Assembly (NCBI GenBank): GCA_017992055.1 | Contig: JAGOPK010000010.1 | Span: 44,559 to 108,558 of the forward strand | Length of the DNA: 64,000 bases | Source: Burkholderiaceae bacterium | GTDB taxonomy: Bacteria; Pseudomonadota; Gammaproteobacteria; Burkholderiales; Burkholderiaceae_C | Direction: 5' to 3' | Shown here: positions 27,963 through 41,672 of the stretch, piece by piece | Numbering within the stretch: the first letter of the stretch is position 1 | Layout of the letters: every line of letters starts with the position of its first letter | Made by a program: the position numbers and the translations under genes | The notes under the pieces: model-generated | Database searches by the model: none | What the model was told of the DNA's origin: nothing | Seen by the model: the letters and a program-made list of their open reading frames with translations, nothing else

Positions 27963-28496
27963 TTACTTCTTCTTGGTTTCCTTGAGCACCACGCGCTCGT
28001 CGGCGTAGCGGATGCCCTTGCCCTTGTAAGGCTCGGGCGGCCGGATCGCGCGCACTTCGGCCGCCACCTGGCCGACGACCTGACGGTCGGCGCCCTTGAT
28101 GACGATCTCGGTCTGCGTCGGGCATTCCACCTTGATGCCGGTGGGCATGTCCTTGGCAACCGGGTGCGAGAAACCGATCTGCAGGTTCAGCTTGGTGCCG
28201 GCCGCCTGGGCCCGGAAACCCACGCCAACCAGGGTCAGCTTTTTCTCGAAACCCTTGCTCACGCCGTTGACCATGTTGGCCAACAGGGCGCGCATCGTGC
28301 CGCTCATGGCATTGGCTTCGGCGCTTTCATTGGCCGGAGCCAGCTTCAGCACGGCACCATCCTTGACGACGGTGACCAGGGGGCTGACCGGGCGCGCCAG
28401 AGTGCCGTTGGCACCCTTGACGGTGATCTGATCGGCCGAAATCTGCACGTCCACACCCTGCGGGACGGCGATCGGCATCTTTCCAACGCGGGACAT
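27963..28496 (-). CDS. rplF: 50S ribosomal protein L6
   Basis: L6 lies near the factor-binding site of the large subunit. From the ATG at 28496 the product has 177 residues, identical in length to E. coli, starting [18 protein letters not shown]. The frame runs on upstream to 28532, but that part overlaps the rpsH stop and is not conserved. The C-terminus ends [14 protein letters not shown]. Confidence 0.97.
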   Translation of the reverse strand: MSRVGKMPIAVPQGVDVQISADQITVKGANGTLARPVSPLVTVVKDGAVLKLAPANESAEANAMSGTMRALLANMVNGVSKGFEKKLTLVGVGFRAQAAGTKLNLQIGFSHPVAKDMPTGIKVECPTQTEIVIKGADRQVVGQVAAEVRAIRPPEPYKGKGIRYADERVVLKETKKK

Positions 28497-28516
28497 TCTT
28501 GCCTCTCCTTGCCCGA

Positions 28517-28912
28517 TCAGGCCACGTAGCACAGGACTTCGCCACCGACACCGGTCTGGCGAGCCTTGCGGTCGGTCATCACACCCTTGGGCGTGGTGAC
28601 GATGGCGACACCCAGGCCGTTCATGACCTGCGGGATCTCGTCACGGCCCTTGTAGATGCGCAGACCGGGACGGCTGACGCGCTCGATGCGCTCGATCACC
28701 GGACGGCCGGCGTAGTACTTCAGCGCGACCTCGAGTTCGCTCTTGGCGCCTTCGCTCTTCACCTGGAAACCGTCGATGTAGCCTTCGTCCTTCAGGACTT
28801 GGGCGATCGCGATCTTCAGCTTCGACGAGGGCATCGTCACGACCGACTTGTTGACCATCTGCGCATTGCGGATGCGCGTCAGCATGTCGGCAATGGGATC
28901 ACTCATGCTCAT
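28517..28912 (-). CDS. rpsH: 30S ribosomal protein S8
   Basis: S8 binds the central domain of 16S rRNA and in E. coli represses the spc operon. The 131 residues include [18 protein letters not shown] and the end [16 protein letters not shown] lies eight bases upstream of the ATG at 28912; a second ATG two codons later gives the canonical MSDPIAD start. Confidence 0.97.
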   Translation of the reverse strand: MSMSDPIADMLTRIRNAQMVNKSVVTMPSSKLKIAIAQVLKDEGYIDGFQVKSEGAKSELEVALKYYAGRPVIERIERVSRPGLRIYKGRDEIPQVMNGLGVAIVTTPKGVMTDRKARQTGVGGEVLCYVA

Positions 28913-28939
28913 TGCAATATCTCCTGCTCGACCCGCGGC

Positions 28940-29245
28940 TTACCAGCTGGCCTTGGTCACGCCCGGGATGTCGCCCTTGAAGGCGAGCTCGCGGATCTTG
29001 CTGCGGCCCAGGCCGAAGGTGCGGAACACACCATTGGGACGGCCGGTCAGGTTGCAGCGGTTGCGCAGGCGCATCGGGTTGGCGTTGCGCGGCAGCTTCT
29101 GCAGTTCGAGGCGCGCCAGATAGCGCTCTTCGTCCGACTTCTTGGCGTCGTCGATGACGGCCTTCAGCTCCGAGTACTTCTTCGAGAACTTGGCCACCAG
29201 CTTTTCACGCTTGGCTTCACGCTGCTTGAGGGAAAGTTTTGCCAC
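28940..29245 (-). CDS. rpsN: 30S ribosomal protein S14
   Basis: The 101-residue form (same length as E. coli) lacks the CxxC zinc motif of the short S14 type. It begins [20 protein letters not shown] and ends [17 protein letters not shown]. It follows rplE by eight bases. Confidence 0.97.
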   Translation of the reverse strand: MAKLSLKQREAKREKLVAKFSKKYSELKAVIDDAKKSDEERYLARLELQKLPRNANPMRLRNRCNLTGRPNGVFRTFGLGRSKIRELAFKGDIPGVTKASW

Positions 29246-29253
29246 CGGGCACC

Positions 29254-29793
29254 TCAGTTCTTGAACGGGAAGCGGAAGGCCGCCAGCAGCGCCTTGGCCT
29301 CGTCGTCGGTCTTGGCCGTCGTGGTGAAGCTGATGTTCAGGCCACGCAGCGCGTCGATCTTGTCGTACTCGATCTCGGGGAAGATGATCTGTTCCTTGAC
29401 GCCGACGTTGTAGTTGCCGCGGCCATCGAACGAACGACCCGAGATGCCGCGGAAGTCGCGCACGCGCGGCAGCGCGATGGTGACGAAGCGGTCGAGGAAT
29501 TCATACATGCGCACACCGCGCAGCGTGACCATGCAGCCGATGGGCAGGTTCTCGCGGATCTTGAAGCCCGCGATGGCCTTGCGGCTCTTGGTCACCACCG
29601 GCTTCTGGCCGGCGATCTTGGTCAGGTCGCCAACGGCGTGATCCATGACCTTCTTGTCGGCCACCGCCTCGCTCACACCCATGTTGAGCGTGATCTTGGT
29701 CAGGCGCGGCACTTCCATCACCGACTTGTAGCCGAACTTCGCCATCAGGTCGGAGACGACCTTCTCGCGGTAAAACTGTTGCAGACGAGCCAT
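29254..29793 (-). CDS. rplE: 50S ribosomal protein L5
   Basis: L5 binds 5S rRNA and contacts the P-site tRNA. It has 179 residues, the same as E. coli, with [16 protein letters not shown] and FSTHRDF-region equivalent [20 protein letters not shown]. It is 23 bases behind rplX. Confidence 0.97.
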   Translation of the reverse strand: MARLQQFYREKVVSDLMAKFGYKSVMEVPRLTKITLNMGVSEAVADKKVMDHAVGDLTKIAGQKPVVTKSRKAIAGFKIRENLPIGCMVTLRGVRMYEFLDRFVTIALPRVRDFRGISGRSFDGRGNYNVGVKEQIIFPEIEYDKIDALRGLNISFTTTAKTDDEAKALLAAFRFPFKN

Positions 29794-29816
29794 GGGAACC
29801 TCTGTCTTCCTCGGCC

Positions 29817-30134
29817 TCAGGCCTTGATCTCTTCGCCGTTGGACTTGAAGACGCGGACCTTCTTGCCATCGGCCAGCAGCTTCACGCCCACGCGATCACC
29901 CTTGCCCGTGGCCGGGTTGAAGATCGCGACGTTCGATTGGTGGATGGGCATGGTCTTGTCCACCACACCACCGGTCGTGCCCTTCATCGGGTTGGGCTTG
30001 ACGTGCTTCTTCACCACGTTGACACCCTCGACGACGATTCGCTCGTCATCGACGCGCAGCGACACGGTGCCGCGCTTGCCCTTGTCGCGACCGGTGGTCA
30101 CGATGACCTGGTCGCCTTTGCGAATCTTGTTCAT
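29817..30134 (-). CDS. rplX: 50S ribosomal protein L24
   Basis: L24 initiates large-subunit assembly. The 105 residues carry the KOW motif near the start ([19 protein letters not shown]) and [20 protein letters not shown]. It lies 46 bases behind rplN in the spc operon. Confidence 0.97.
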   Translation of the reverse strand: MNKIRKGDQVIVTTGRDKGKRGTVSLRVDDERIVVEGVNVVKKHVKPNPMKGTTGGVVDKTMPIHQSNVAIFNPATGKGDRVGVKLLADGKKVRVFKSNGEEIKA

Positions 30135-30180
30135 GGCTTGTCCTTTGCCTTGCCAGCCGGTATCGGTGCGCCGAAGCGGC

Positions 30181-30549
30181 TTACAGCACTTCCGGCGCCA
30201 GCGACACGATCTTCATGAAGCGCTCGGTGCGCAGCTCGCGCGTCACCGGGCCGAAGATGCGGGTGCCGATGGGCTCGAGCTTGGCGTTCAGCAGCACGGC
30301 GGCATTGCCGTCGAACTTCACCAGCGAGCCATCCTGGCGGCGCACGCCCTTGGCGGTGCGCACGACGACAGCGCTGTAGACCTCGCCCTTCTTGACGCGG
30401 CCACGCGGAGCGGCTTCCTTGATCGACACCTTGATGATGTCGCCGATGCCGGCATAACGGCGCTTGGAACCACCGAGCACCTTGATGCACATGACGGACT
30501 TCGCGCCCGTGTTGTCAGCGACGTCGAGTCGCGATTGCATTTGGATCAT
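30181..30549 (-). CDS. rplN: 50S ribosomal protein L14
   Basis: L14 forms an intersubunit bridge. From the ATG at 30549 the product has 122 residues starting [20 protein letters not shown], which matches the family; upstream codons in frame are leader. It is the first gene of the spc operon here and has its own promoter at 30727-30756, because a peroxiredoxin gene and terminator separate it from rpsQ. Confidence 0.97.
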   Translation of the reverse strand: MIQMQSRLDVADNTGAKSVMCIKVLGGSKRRYAGIGDIIKVSIKEAAPRGRVKKGEVYSAVVVRTAKGVRRQDGSLVKFDGNAAVLLNAKLEPIGTRIFGPVTRELRTERFMKIVSLAPEVL

Positions 30550-30726
30550 GTGTGTCCCCAACTTGATCGATCAACAACCCACCCCGCTTGGCGCGGCGGC
30601 GCGGCAGATCAATCAGTCTTGGGCCCGTCATCGCCTTCTGGCAGAACGCCATTGGGCTTTGGTTGGGCGGATCCGGCGGCGTCTTGGTGCGTGATGCACA
30701 AAGGCACTTGGCCGGCGAAGCTGCGG

Positions 30727-30756
30727 ATTATGGCAGCAGTGAATTTTCGCTGTCAA
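30727..30756 (-). promoter_or_regulatory. promoter of the rplN (spc) operon
   Basis: On the minus strand a perfect TTGACA (30756-30751), an 18-bp spacer and CATAAT (30732-30727) are seen. Transcription would start near 30720 and give a leader of about 170 bases before rplN. Confidence 0.8.
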
Positions 30757-30765
30757 GGGCCCCCA

Positions 30766-30791
30766 AGCAAAAACCCCGGGAGAACCCGGGG
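30766..30791 (-). terminator. terminator after the peroxiredoxin gene
   Basis: On the minus strand CCCCGGG, four bases, CCCGGGG is followed by TTTTTG. It lies about 30 bases after the peroxiredoxin stop and just upstream of the rplN promoter. Confidence 0.85.
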
Positions 30792-30821
30792 CCGGTCGGG
30801 GACCGCGAGACCAGAAGTCGA

Positions 30822-31337
30822 TCAGGCCTTCAGCTGCCGGGCCTGGGCCAGCAGCGTGTCGGCATCGGAGACCTCGAACTTGCCCGGACCTTCGACGTTC
30901 AGCGCCTTCACCACGCCGTCGACGACCAGCATCGAATAGCGGTTGCTGCGCAGACCCAGGCCCTTGGCGGCCAGGTCCAGCGTCAGACCGGTGGCACGGG
31001 CAAAGTCGGCGCTGCCGTCGGCCATCATGCGCAACTTGCCGGCGGTGTGCTGTTCGCGTCCCCAGGCGCCCATGACGAAGGCGTCGTTGACGCTGACGCA
31101 CCAGATCTCGTCGACACCGGCGGCCTTCAGCGCCTCGGCCTTTTCCACATAACCCGGCACATGCTTGGCCGAGCAGGTGGGCGTGAAGGCGCCCGGCAGC
31201 GCAAACAGCGCGATGGTCTTGCCGGCGGTGGCCTTCTGCGTATCGAAGGCGTTCGGGCCGATGGAGCAGCCCTCGCCCTCGACTTCGATGAACTCGAACA
31301 GCGTGCTGGCGGGCAGCTTGTCACCAACCTGGATCAT
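30822..31337 (-). CDS. peroxiredoxin of the Prx5 type
   Basis: The 171-residue thiol peroxidase reduces hydroperoxides. The peroxidatic cysteine lies in PGAFTPTCSAKHVPGY, the Prx5/PMP20 signature, and a second cysteine is in DEIWCVSVND. The C-terminal part has LGLRSNRYSMLVVDG. Glutathione or glutaredoxin is the usual reductant of this class. The gene lies between rpsQ and rplN with terminators on both sides, so it is its own transcription unit inside the ribosomal block. Confidence 0.93.
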   Translation of the reverse strand: MIQVGDKLPASTLFEFIEVEGEGCSIGPNAFDTQKATAGKTIALFALPGAFTPTCSAKHVPGYVEKAEALKAAGVDEIWCVSVNDAFVMGAWGREQHTAGKLRMMADGSADFARATGLTLDLAAKGLGLRSNRYSMLVVDGVVKALNVEGPGKFEVSDADTLLAQARQLKA

Positions 31338-31380
31338 GGGGGTCTCCTCTTGGACGGGGTCGTCGCCGTGGACGGGAATG

Positions 31381-31419
31381 AAAAACGGCCGGGCGCCAGT
31401 ATTCCAGCGTTCCGGCCGT
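31381..31419 (-). terminator. terminator after rpsQ (S10 operon end)
   Basis: On the minus strand ACGGCCGG and CCGGCCGT pair around a 19-base loop and are followed by TTTTT. It lies 52 bases after rpsQ and ends the S10 operon before the peroxiredoxin gene. Confidence 0.75.
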
Positions 31420-31470
31420 GGCGCCGCGGTCGGGGTGCAAGACCCCGCCAGGGCGTTCAGCGTTGCGATC

Positions 31471-31758
31471 TCAGACCAGGCCGGCCTTCTTGACCAGGCG
31501 GGTCACGACCCAGCTCTTGGTCTTGCTGTAGGGACGGGTCTCGGCGATCTCGACCTCGTCGCCCATCTTGTACTCGCCGTTCTCGTCGTGGGCGTGGTAC
31601 TTGCGCGACTGGCCGACGATCTTGCCGTACAGCTCGTGCGTGGTGCGGGTCTCGACCAGCACGGTGACGGTCTTGGAGCGCTTGTCGCTGACCACGCGAC
31701 CGACCAGGGTGCGCGTGTTCTTCTGCGGCGCGGCCACAGCGGCTTGGGCTTCGCTCAT
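31471..31758 (-). CDS. rpsQ: 30S ribosomal protein S17
   Basis: S17 is a primary 16S rRNA-binding protein. The 95 residues contain [20 protein letters not shown] and [17 protein letters not shown], with a ten-residue N-terminal tail beyond E. coli S17 (84). Its ATG overlaps the rpmC stop by four bases. It is the last S10-operon gene. Confidence 0.97.
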   Translation of the reverse strand: MSEAQAAVAAPQKNTRTLVGRVVSDKRSKTVTVLVETRTTHELYGKIVGQSRKYHAHDENGEYKMGDEVEIAETRPYSKTKSWVVTRLVKKAGLV

Positions 31759-31958
31759 TGCGCAGCTCCCTTCTTCTTCTCGGCCAGGATGGTCTTGGCG
31801 CGAGCGATGTCACGGCGGGTCTTGCCCAGCTGCGACGTATTGGTCAGCTGCTGGGTGCCCTTTTGCATGCGCAGGCCGAAGTGGGCCTTCAGGAGGTCCA
31901 GGACCTCCTTTTCGAGGCCGGCAACGTCCTTGGCGCGGAGCTCGGATGCTTTGCTCAT
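31755..31958 (-). CDS. rpmC: 50S ribosomal protein L29
   Basis: L29 lies near the exit tunnel and takes part in the trigger-factor docking area. The 67 residues begin [20 protein letters not shown] and include ARAKTIL. It is 18 bases behind rplP. Confidence 0.96.
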   Translation of the reverse strand: MSKASELRAKDVAGLEKEVLDLLKAHFGLRMQKGTQQLTNTSQLGKTRRDIARAKTILAEKKKGAAQ

Positions 31959-31976
31959 GGTGGTATGCCTTTCAGG

Positions 31977-32393
31977 TCAGGTGCCGACCTGGCGCGACAC
32001 GAAGGTGCAGCGCAGGGGCAGCTTGGCGGCGGCCAGGGTGAAGGCCTCGCGGGCCAGCTCCTCGGGAACGCCGTTCAGCTCGTAGAGCACCTTGCCGGGC
32101 ACGATCTCGGCCACGTAGTACTCGGGGTTGCCCTTGCCGTTACCCATCCGGACTTCGGCCGGCTTCTGCGAAATCGGCTTGTCCGGGAAGATGCGGATGA
32201 AGATGCGACCACCGCGCTTGATGTGGCGCGAGATCGCACGACGGGCGGCCTCGATCTGGCGGGCCGTGATGCGGCCGCGCTCGGTGGCCTTCAGGCCGAA
32301 ATCGCCGAACGACACGTTGGCGCCACGGGTGGCGACGCCGGTGTTGCGGCCCTTCTGTTCCTTGCGGTACTTGCGACGTGCTGGTTGCAGCAT
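31977..32393 (-). CDS. rplP: 50S ribosomal protein L16
   Basis: L16 contacts the A-site tRNA elbow. It has 138 residues, starting [19 protein letters not shown] and containing [20 protein letters not shown]. coli L16 has 136 residues. It lies 11 bases after rpsC. Confidence 0.97.
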   Translation of the reverse strand: MLQPARRKYRKEQKGRNTGVATRGANVSFGDFGLKATERGRITARQIEAARRAISRHIKRGGRIFIRIFPDKPISQKPAEVRMGNGKGNPEYYVAEIVPGKVLYELNGVPEELAREAFTLAAAKLPLRCTFVSRQVGT

Positions 32394-32404
32394 GCTGTCA
32401 CTCC

Positions 32405-33271
<867 letters not shown>

Positions 33272-33288
33272 GTCGTTTCCTTCTGGCC

Positions 33289-33618
33289 TCAGTTGCCGAC
33301 CGTCACAAAGATGTGACAGGTGGGCTTGCTGATGCGGTTGCCGCGACCCTTGGCCCGGGCGCTGAAGCGCTTCAGCGTGGCGCCCTGCTCGACGTAGATG
33401 GTCTTGACCTTCAGTTCGTCGATGTCGGCGCCGTCGTTGTGCTCGGCGTTCGCGATCGCGGACTCCAGCGCCTTCTTGACGATGCCGGCGGCCTTCTTCT
33501 GCGTGAAGGTCAGGATGTTCAGGGCCTGGTCCACCTTCTTGCCGCGGATCAGGTCCGCCACCAGGCGGCCCTTGTCCACGGAGAGGCGAACGCCACGAAC
33601 GATTGCTTTCGTTTCCAT
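33289..33618 (-). CDS. rplV: 50S ribosomal protein L22
   Basis: L22 lines the exit tunnel and carries the beta-hairpin linked to macrolide response. The 109 residues begin [20 protein letters not shown] and contain the hairpin sequence [19 protein letters not shown]. coli length is 110. Confidence 0.97.
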   Translation of the reverse strand: METKAIVRGVRLSVDKGRLVADLIRGKKVDQALNILTFTQKKAAGIVKKALESAIANAEHNDGADIDELKVKTIYVEQGATLKRFSARAKGRGNRISKPTCHIFVTVGN

Positions 33619-33630
33619 CGCCGTGCTCCC

Positions 33631-33906
33631 TTACTTCTTGGCCTTCTTGTCCGCGGGGTGACCCTTGAACGTGCGGGTCAGCGCGAACTCGCCGAGCTTG
33701 TGGCCAACCATCTGGTCGGACACGTACACGGGCACATGTTGCTTGCCGTTGTGCACGGCAATCGTCAGGCCGATGAACTCGGGCAGGATCGTCGAACGGC
33801 GCGACCAGGTCTTGATCGGCTTCTTGTCCTTGATGGCCACAGCCTTGTCGACCTTGGCCATCAGGTGGTGGTCCACGAACGGACCCTTCTTGAGCGAACG
33901 AGTCAT
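33631..33906 (-). CDS. rpsS: 30S ribosomal protein S19
   Basis: S19 forms a head complex with S13. It has 91 residues, with [19 protein letters not shown] and [20 protein letters not shown]. It is 12 bases behind rplB. Confidence 0.97.
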   Translation of the reverse strand: MTRSLKKGPFVDHHLMAKVDKAVAIKDKKPIKTWSRRSTILPEFIGLTIAVHNGKQHVPVYVSDQMVGHKLGEFALTRTFKGHPADKKAKK

Positions 33907-33918
33907 GTTCAGTGCCCC

Positions 33919-34743
33919 TTACTTCTTGCGACGCGAGACGATCATGCCCTGCGTGCGCTTGTTGTTGCGGGTGCGGTAGCCCTTGGTCAGCGTGTTCCAC
34001 GGCGACACCTGGGCGCGACCCTCGCCGGTGCGGCCTTCGCCGCCGCCGTGCGGGTGGTCCACCGGGTTCATCGCCACACCCCGCACGGTCGGGCGGATGC
34101 CCTTCCAGCGGATGGCGCCGGCCTTGCCGTACTGGCGCAGGTTGTGCTCTTCGTTCGACACCTCGCCGATGGTGGCGCGGCAGTCGATGTGGATCTTGCG
34201 CACTTCACCCGAGCGCAGCCGCACCTGGGCGTACACACCTTCGCGAGCCATCAGCGTCACCGAAGTGCCGGCCGAACGGGCGATCTGCGCACCCTTACCC
34301 GGCAGCATCTCGACCGCGTGGATCGTCGAACCCACCGGGATGTTGCGGATGGGCAGGGTGTTGCCAGCCTTGATCGGCGCTTCCGAGCCGCTCATCAGCG
34401 TGGCGCCGACTTCCACACCGCGCGGGGCGATGATGTAGCGGCGCTCGCCATCGGCGTAGCACACCAGGGCGATGTGGGCGGTGCGGTTCGGGTCGTACTC
34501 GATGCGCTCGACCTTGGCCGGAATGCCGTCCTTGTTGCGCACGAAATCGACCACGCGGTAGTGGTGCTTGTGGCCACCACCCTTGTGCCGCATCGTGATG
34601 TGGCCATTGTTGTTGCGGCCGGACTTCTGCTTCTGGGGCTCCAGCAGCGAGGCCTCGGGCGCGCCCTTGTGCAGGTGCTTGTGCACCACCTTCACCACGC
34701 CACGGCGACCGGGCGAGGTGGGCTTGACTTTGACGACGGCCAT
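33919..34743 (-). CDS. rplB: 50S ribosomal protein L2
   Basis: L2 is needed for subunit association and peptidyl transferase function. The product has 274 residues and contains the conserved [16 protein letters not shown] with the key histidine, and [16 protein letters not shown] at the end. Its ATG abuts the rplW stop. Confidence 0.98.
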   Translation of the reverse strand: MAVVKVKPTSPGRRGVVKVVHKHLHKGAPEASLLEPQKQKSGRNNNGHITMRHKGGGHKHHYRVVDFVRNKDGIPAKVERIEYDPNRTAHIALVCYADGERRYIIAPRGVEVGATLMSGSEAPIKAGNTLPIRNIPVGSTIHAVEMLPGKGAQIARSAGTSVTLMAREGVYAQVRLRSGEVRKIHIDCRATIGEVSNEEHNLRQYGKAGAIRWKGIRPTVRGVAMNPVDHPHGGGEGRTGEGRAQVSPWNTLTKGYRTRNNKRTQGMIVSRRKK

Positions 34744-35058
34744 TTACGCAGCCTCCCCGGAGAAGTTGAGCTCCTGGCCCGGCTTCAGAGCGACATACGC
34801 CTTCTTGACGTGGTCGCGGCGGCCGATGCGGCCACCGAAGCGCTTGACCTTGCCCTTCAGCACCGACGTGCGCACGTCCTGGACCTCGACCTTGAACAGC
34901 AGCTCAACGGCCGCCTTGATCTCGGGCTTGGTGGCGTCGCGCAGCACCTTGAACAGCACCTGGTTGTGCTTCTCGGCAACCGTCGTGGCCTTCTCGGACA
35001 CGATCGGGGCGATCAGCACCTGGGCCAGACGGCCCTCGGCAAACTTGGGGGCGCTCAT
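34744..35058 (-). CDS. rplW: 50S ribosomal protein L23
   Basis: L23 at the tunnel exit docks trigger factor and SRP. The 104 residues include [20 protein letters not shown] and [20 protein letters not shown]. The start overlaps the rplD stop by four bases. Confidence 0.97.
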   Translation of the reverse strand: MSAPKFAEGRLAQVLIAPIVSEKATTVAEKHNQVLFKVLRDATKPEIKAAVELLFKVEVQDVRTSVLKGKVKRFGGRIGRRDHVKKAYVALKPGQELNFSGEAA

Positions 35059-35681
35059 GCGAACATCTCCTTGAGCTGCTCGATCGCGCCCTTGGTCACC
35101 AGCACCTTCTTGTAAAAGAGCAGCGACAGCGGATCGGCATAACGCGGCTCGACCACCAGCACATTGGGCAGGTTGCGCGAGGCCAGCGCCAGGTTCTCGT
35201 CGACGGTGTCGGCGATGACCAGCACCGATTCCAGGCCCATGGCCTTGAACTTGGCGGCCAGCAGCTTGGTCTTGGGCGCCTCGACCGACAGCGAATCGAC
35301 CACCGCCAGGCGGCCGTCGCGGGCCAGCTGGGACAGGATGGAGGCCATGCCGGCGCGGTACATCTTCTTGTTGACCTTCTGCGAGAAGTTCTCGTCAGGC
35401 AGGTTCGGGAAGATGCGGCCGCCGCCACGCCACAGCGGCGAGCTGGACATACCGGCACGGGCGCGGCCGGTGCCCTTCTGGCGCCACGGCTTCTTGGTCG
35501 TGTGGCGGACCTGGGCACGCGTCAGCTGGGCACGGGTGCCCTGGCGAGCGTTGGCCTGGTAGGCCACGACGACCTGGTGCACCAGGGCCTCGTTGTAGTC
35601 GCGGGCGAACACGGTGTCCGGCGCATCCACCTTGGCGGCGGCCTGGCCCTGCTCGTTCAACAGTTCGAGTTGCATGCTCAT
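35055..35681 (-). CDS. rplD: 50S ribosomal protein L4
   Basis: L4 lines the tunnel and in E. coli represses the S10 operon. It has 208 residues. The basic loop [20 protein letters not shown] is present, with the final [20 protein letters not shown] region. The ATG overlaps the rplC stop (ATGA); a second ATG two codons later is possible. Confidence 0.97.
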   Translation of the reverse strand: MSMQLELLNEQGQAAAKVDAPDTVFARDYNEALVHQVVVAYQANARQGTRAQLTRAQVRHTTKKPWRQKGTGRARAGMSSSPLWRGGGRIFPNLPDENFSQKVNKKMYRAGMASILSQLARDGRLAVVDSLSVEAPKTKLLAAKFKAMGLESVLVIADTVDENLALASRNLPNVLVVEPRYADPLSLLFYKKVLVTKGAIEQLKEMFA

Positions 35682-36361
35682 GCCCCCTTCGTGCTCTTGG
35701 CCTTGGCCTTGATCGCGGGACGCACGGTCACGAAACCGGTCTTGGCACCCGGCACCGCGCCACGCACCAGCAGCAGCTGGCGGGCTTCATCGATGCGCAC
35801 CACGTCGAGGTTCTGCACCGACACGGTCTCGTCGCCCAGGTGGCCCGACATCTTCTTGCCCGGGAACACGCGGCCCGGATCCTGCGCCATCGAGATCGAG
35901 CCCGGCACGTTGTGCGAACGGCTGTTGCCGTGCGACGCGCGCTGCGAGCCGAAGTTGTGGCGCTTGATCGTGCCCGTGAAGCCCTTGCCGATCGAGGTGC
36001 CCTGCACGTCGACCTTCTGGCCGGCGGCAAACAGGGTCACCGGGATCGTCGCGCCGGCCGCGTACTGGCCGACCACGTCCGCGGGGACACGGAATTCCTG
36101 GAGGATCTCACCGGCTTCCACGCCCGCTTTCGCGAAGTGGCCGGCTTGCGGCTTGGTCACGCGCGATGCTTTGCGCGCGCCGAACGCCACCTGGAGGGCG
36201 TTGTAGCCGTCGGTGGCCTCGGTCTTGACCTGGGCGACGCGGTTGTTCGACACGTCGAGCACGGTCACGGGGATGGCGTCGCCATCGTCCGTGAAGATGC
36301 GCATCATGCCGACCTTGCGGCCCAGCAAACCGAGGCGATAGCCTGCAGCGGCTGTCGTCAT
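35678..36361 (-). CDS. rplC: 50S ribosomal protein L3
   Basis: L3 starts large-subunit assembly. From the ATG at 36361, preceded by GGAG, the product has 227 residues. It contains [18 protein letters not shown] and the loop [20 protein letters not shown] whose glutamine is methylated in E. coli. A 201-base gap with a promoter and a hairpin separates it from rpsJ. Confidence 0.97.
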   Translation of the reverse strand: MTTAAAGYRLGLLGRKVGMMRIFTDDGDAIPVTVLDVSNNRVAQVKTEATDGYNALQVAFGARKASRVTKPQAGHFAKAGVEAGEILQEFRVPADVVGQYAAGATIPVTLFAAGQKVDVQGTSIGKGFTGTIKRHNFGSQRASHGNSRSHNVPGSISMAQDPGRVFPGKKMSGHLGDETVSVQNLDVVRIDEARQLLLVRGAVPGAKTGFVTVRPAIKAKAKSTKGA

Positions 36362-36475
36362 GGCTCTTCTCCAGCCCGTTCGTCGAAGCTCTCGACTCGG
36401 GGCCTTTGTTTCATACACCCGACATCGATTGGTCGGGGGCGGTGGTGTGTGCCTGAGTAGACCTCAGACACGAAT

Positions 36476-36502
36476 CCGCCAGAGCCGGACCGGCGCTGGC
36501 GG
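36476..36502 (-). other. long hairpin in the rplC leader
   Basis: CCGCCAG-A-GCCGG-A-CCGGC-G-CTGGCGG (plus-strand reading) is an almost perfect 12-pair stem. It would form just downstream of the predicted rplC transcription start. No T-run follows, so it is more likely a leader structure or regulatory site than a terminator. Confidence 0.5.
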
Positions 36503-36513
36503 AAAAGCTTGCG

Positions 36514-36543
36514 ATTCTAGCCTGACCGCGGGCAGAGCCGCAA
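36514..36543 (-). promoter_or_regulatory. promoter of the rplC part of the S10 operon
   Basis: On the minus strand TTGCGG (36543-36538), an 18-bp spacer and TAGAAT (36519-36514) form a fair sigma-70 promoter just downstream of rpsJ. Confidence 0.6.
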
Positions 36544-36562
36544 GCCAGGCCGAATCAGTGCA

Positions 36563-36874
36563 TCACTGCAGCTTGATCTCGACGTCCACGCCGGCCGGCA
36601 GGTCCAGCTTCATCAGCGCGTCGACGGTCTTGTCGGTGGGATCGACGATATCCATCAGGCGCTGGTGGGTGCGGATCTCGAACTGGTCGCGCGAGGTCTT
36701 GTTGACGTGCGGCGAACGCAGGATGTCGAAGCGCTGCATGCGCGTCGGCAGGGGCACCGGGCCCTTGACGATGGCGCCGGTGCGCTTGGCAGTGTCGACG
36801 ATTTCCAGAGCCGACTGGTCGATCAGCTTGTAGTCGAAGGCCTTCAGGCGGATGCGGATCTTTTGCTTTTGCAT
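36563..36874 (-). CDS. rpsJ: 30S ribosomal protein S10 (NusE)
   Basis: S10 acts in the ribosome and, as NusE, in antitermination with NusB and NusG. From the ATG at 36874 the product has 103 residues (same as E. coli), starting [20 protein letters not shown] and containing KGPVPLPTR. It follows tuf and stands apart from rplC, so it may be read mainly with the str operon. Confidence 0.97.
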   Translation of the reverse strand: MQKQKIRIRLKAFDYKLIDQSALEIVDTAKRTGAIVKGPVPLPTRMQRFDILRSPHVNKTSRDQFEIRTHQRLMDIVDPTDKTVDALMKLDLPAGVDVEIKLQ

Positions 36875-36943
36875 GACGTTTCCTTGTAAAGAGCGATGAG
36901 GCCGGACTGCCTGTCTCGGGCTGCCCGGCCGGTCATGCAAGAG

Positions 36944-38134
<1,191 letters not shown>

Positions 38135-38214
38135 TTCAGTTCTCCATCAGGAAAGAGCGCTTCCCGTGCGGTTTAAGGTCTCCAGCGGGCGGCCAGCCAC
38201 GGGCAGCTGACACA

Positions 38215-38236
38215 CGCCGGGAGCAGGCTCCCGGCG
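38215..38236 (-). other. hairpin between fusA and tuf
   Basis: CGCCGGGAG, four bases, CTCCCGGCG is a perfect nine-pair stem 18 bases after the fusA stop. No T-run follows, so it may be a processing or stability element, or may tune tuf read-through. Confidence 0.5.
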
Positions 38237-38253
38237 GCCGAAGACCGGCTTGA

Positions 38254-40356
<2,103 letters not shown>

Positions 40357-40452
40357 GGTCTTGCTCCAAATACAGGGGCCGCCCACGGGTTGGTATTAAC
40401 CCGTTGTTGGGCGGCCGTAGGGCTTGCTGTGAGGGGCGACTGGGGGAGTGCC

Positions 40453-40923
40453 TTAGAAGCGGAAGTGCGAGAACGCCTTGTTCGCCTCGGCCATGCGGTG
40501 CACTTCGTCGCGCTTCTTCATCGCGCCGCCGCGGCCTTCGCTGGCTTCCAGCAGCTCGTTGGCCAGGCGCGCGGCCATCGACTTCTCGCCACGCTTGCGC
40601 GCCGATTCCTTCAGCCAGCGCATGGCCAGAGCCATCCGGCGGACGGGACGAACTTCCACGGGAACTTGGTAGTTCGCACCGCCCACACGGCGGGACTTCA
40701 CTTCGACCATGGGCTTCACGTTGTTCAGCGCGACCATGAAGATCTCCAGCGGATCCTTGCCGGCCTTCTTCTCGACCTGCTCGAGGGCACCGTAGATGAT
40801 GCGCTCGGCCACGGCCTTCTTGCCGGACTCCATGATGACGTTCATGAACTTGGACAGGTCCACCGAGCCGAACTTCGGGTCGGGGAGGATCTCGCGCTTC
40901 GGTACTTCGCGACGACGTGGCAT
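40453..40923 (-). CDS. rpsG: 30S ribosomal protein S7
   Basis: S7 organises the head domain and E site. The 156 residues start [20 protein letters not shown] and end [15 protein letters not shown]. It lies 174 bases after rpsL; that gap is GC-rich and no clear promoter was seen. In E. coli S7 represses the str operon through the S12-S7 spacer, so the gap may hold a similar site. Confidence 0.97.
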   Translation of the reverse strand: MPRRREVPKREILPDPKFGSVDLSKFMNVIMESGKKAVAERIIYGALEQVEKKAGKDPLEIFMVALNNVKPMVEVKSRRVGGANYQVPVEVRPVRRMALAMRWLKESARKRGEKSMAARLANELLEASEGRGGAMKKRDEVHRMAEANKAFSHFRF

Positions 40924-41097
40924 GTCAATTCCTTCTTCAGTGCTTCAGCTGGTGCCGCGGCCGGCTTGACAGGTTCAGGGCCCGCACCCAGGGGATCACG
41001 CAACGATCCACCCGCTTACTCGGATCACCGCCACCGGCGGGTCCGCAACGATCACGGCCTGAGTTTCGCAACCCGGCGTGACACGAATCTCTCAGAC

Positions 41098-41475
41098 TCA
41101 GGCCTTCTTCGGACGCTTGGCGCCGTACTTGGAGCGCGACTGCTTGCGATCCTTGACGCCCTGCAGGTCCAGCGAGCCGCGCACGATGTGGTAGCGCACG
41201 CCCGGCAGGTCCTTGACCCGGCCGCCGCGCACCAGCACCACGCTGTGCTCTTGCAGGTTGTGGCCTTCACCGCCGATGTAGGAGATGACCTCGAAGCCGT
41301 TGGTCAGGCGCACCTTGGCGACCTTGCGCAGCGCCGAGTTCGGCTTCTTGGGGGTGGTGGTGTACACGCGGGTGCACACACCGCGACGCTGCGGGCAGTT
41401 CTGCATCGCAGGCGACTTGCTCTTGGTGGCTTCGACCTCACGGCCGAAACGCACGAGCTGGTTGATGGTTGGCAT
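41098..41475 (-). CDS. rpsL: 30S ribosomal protein S12
   Basis: S12 sets decoding accuracy. The 125 residues begin [20 protein letters not shown]. The streptomycin-related lysines are wild type in [11 protein letters not shown] and [13 protein letters not shown]. It opens the str operon from a promoter at 41625-41653. The upstream in-frame ATG at 41523 would be in the leader and is rejected. Confidence 0.98.
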   Translation of the reverse strand: MPTINQLVRFGREVEATKSKSPAMQNCPQRRGVCTRVYTTTPKKPNSALRKVAKVRLTNGFEVISYIGGEGHNLQEHSVVLVRGGRVKDLPGVRYHIVRGSLDLQGVKDRKQSRSKYGAKRPKKA

Positions 41476-41624
41476 AGAAGTAACTTGTTCCCGTTTGAAG
41501 TCACATGCTTTTCCCGAGCCCACGCCCCATCACGGCACTCACGTCATGACAAGAAGCGCAAACGGCGCCAGCCCGTGCGCAACGAAGCACAACGGAGCTG
41601 ACGCCAGATTCGGGAAAGCCCGCG

Positions 41625-41653
41625 AGTATAGTCGGGCGCCGAGTTATCCACAA
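41625..41653 (-). promoter_or_regulatory. str operon (rpsL) promoter
   Basis: On the minus strand TTGTGG (41653-41648), a 17-bp spacer and TATACT (41630-41625) form a good sigma-70 promoter about 145 bases upstream of rpsL. Confidence 0.75.
41644..41652 (+). promoter_or_regulatory. consensus DnaA box on the str promoter
   Basis: TTATCCACA matches the strict DnaA box and overlaps the -35 hexamer of the rpsL promoter. Only one box is seen, so it is not an origin. It may be chance or a DnaA control site. Confidence 0.4.
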
Positions 41654-41672
41654 GGCCTGTGGGCATGACCGC

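Noticed and set aside
41644-41652. Replication origin near the DnaA box
   Set aside because: Only one box is present, with no AT-rich unwinding region and no dnaA, dnaN or parAB genes nearby.
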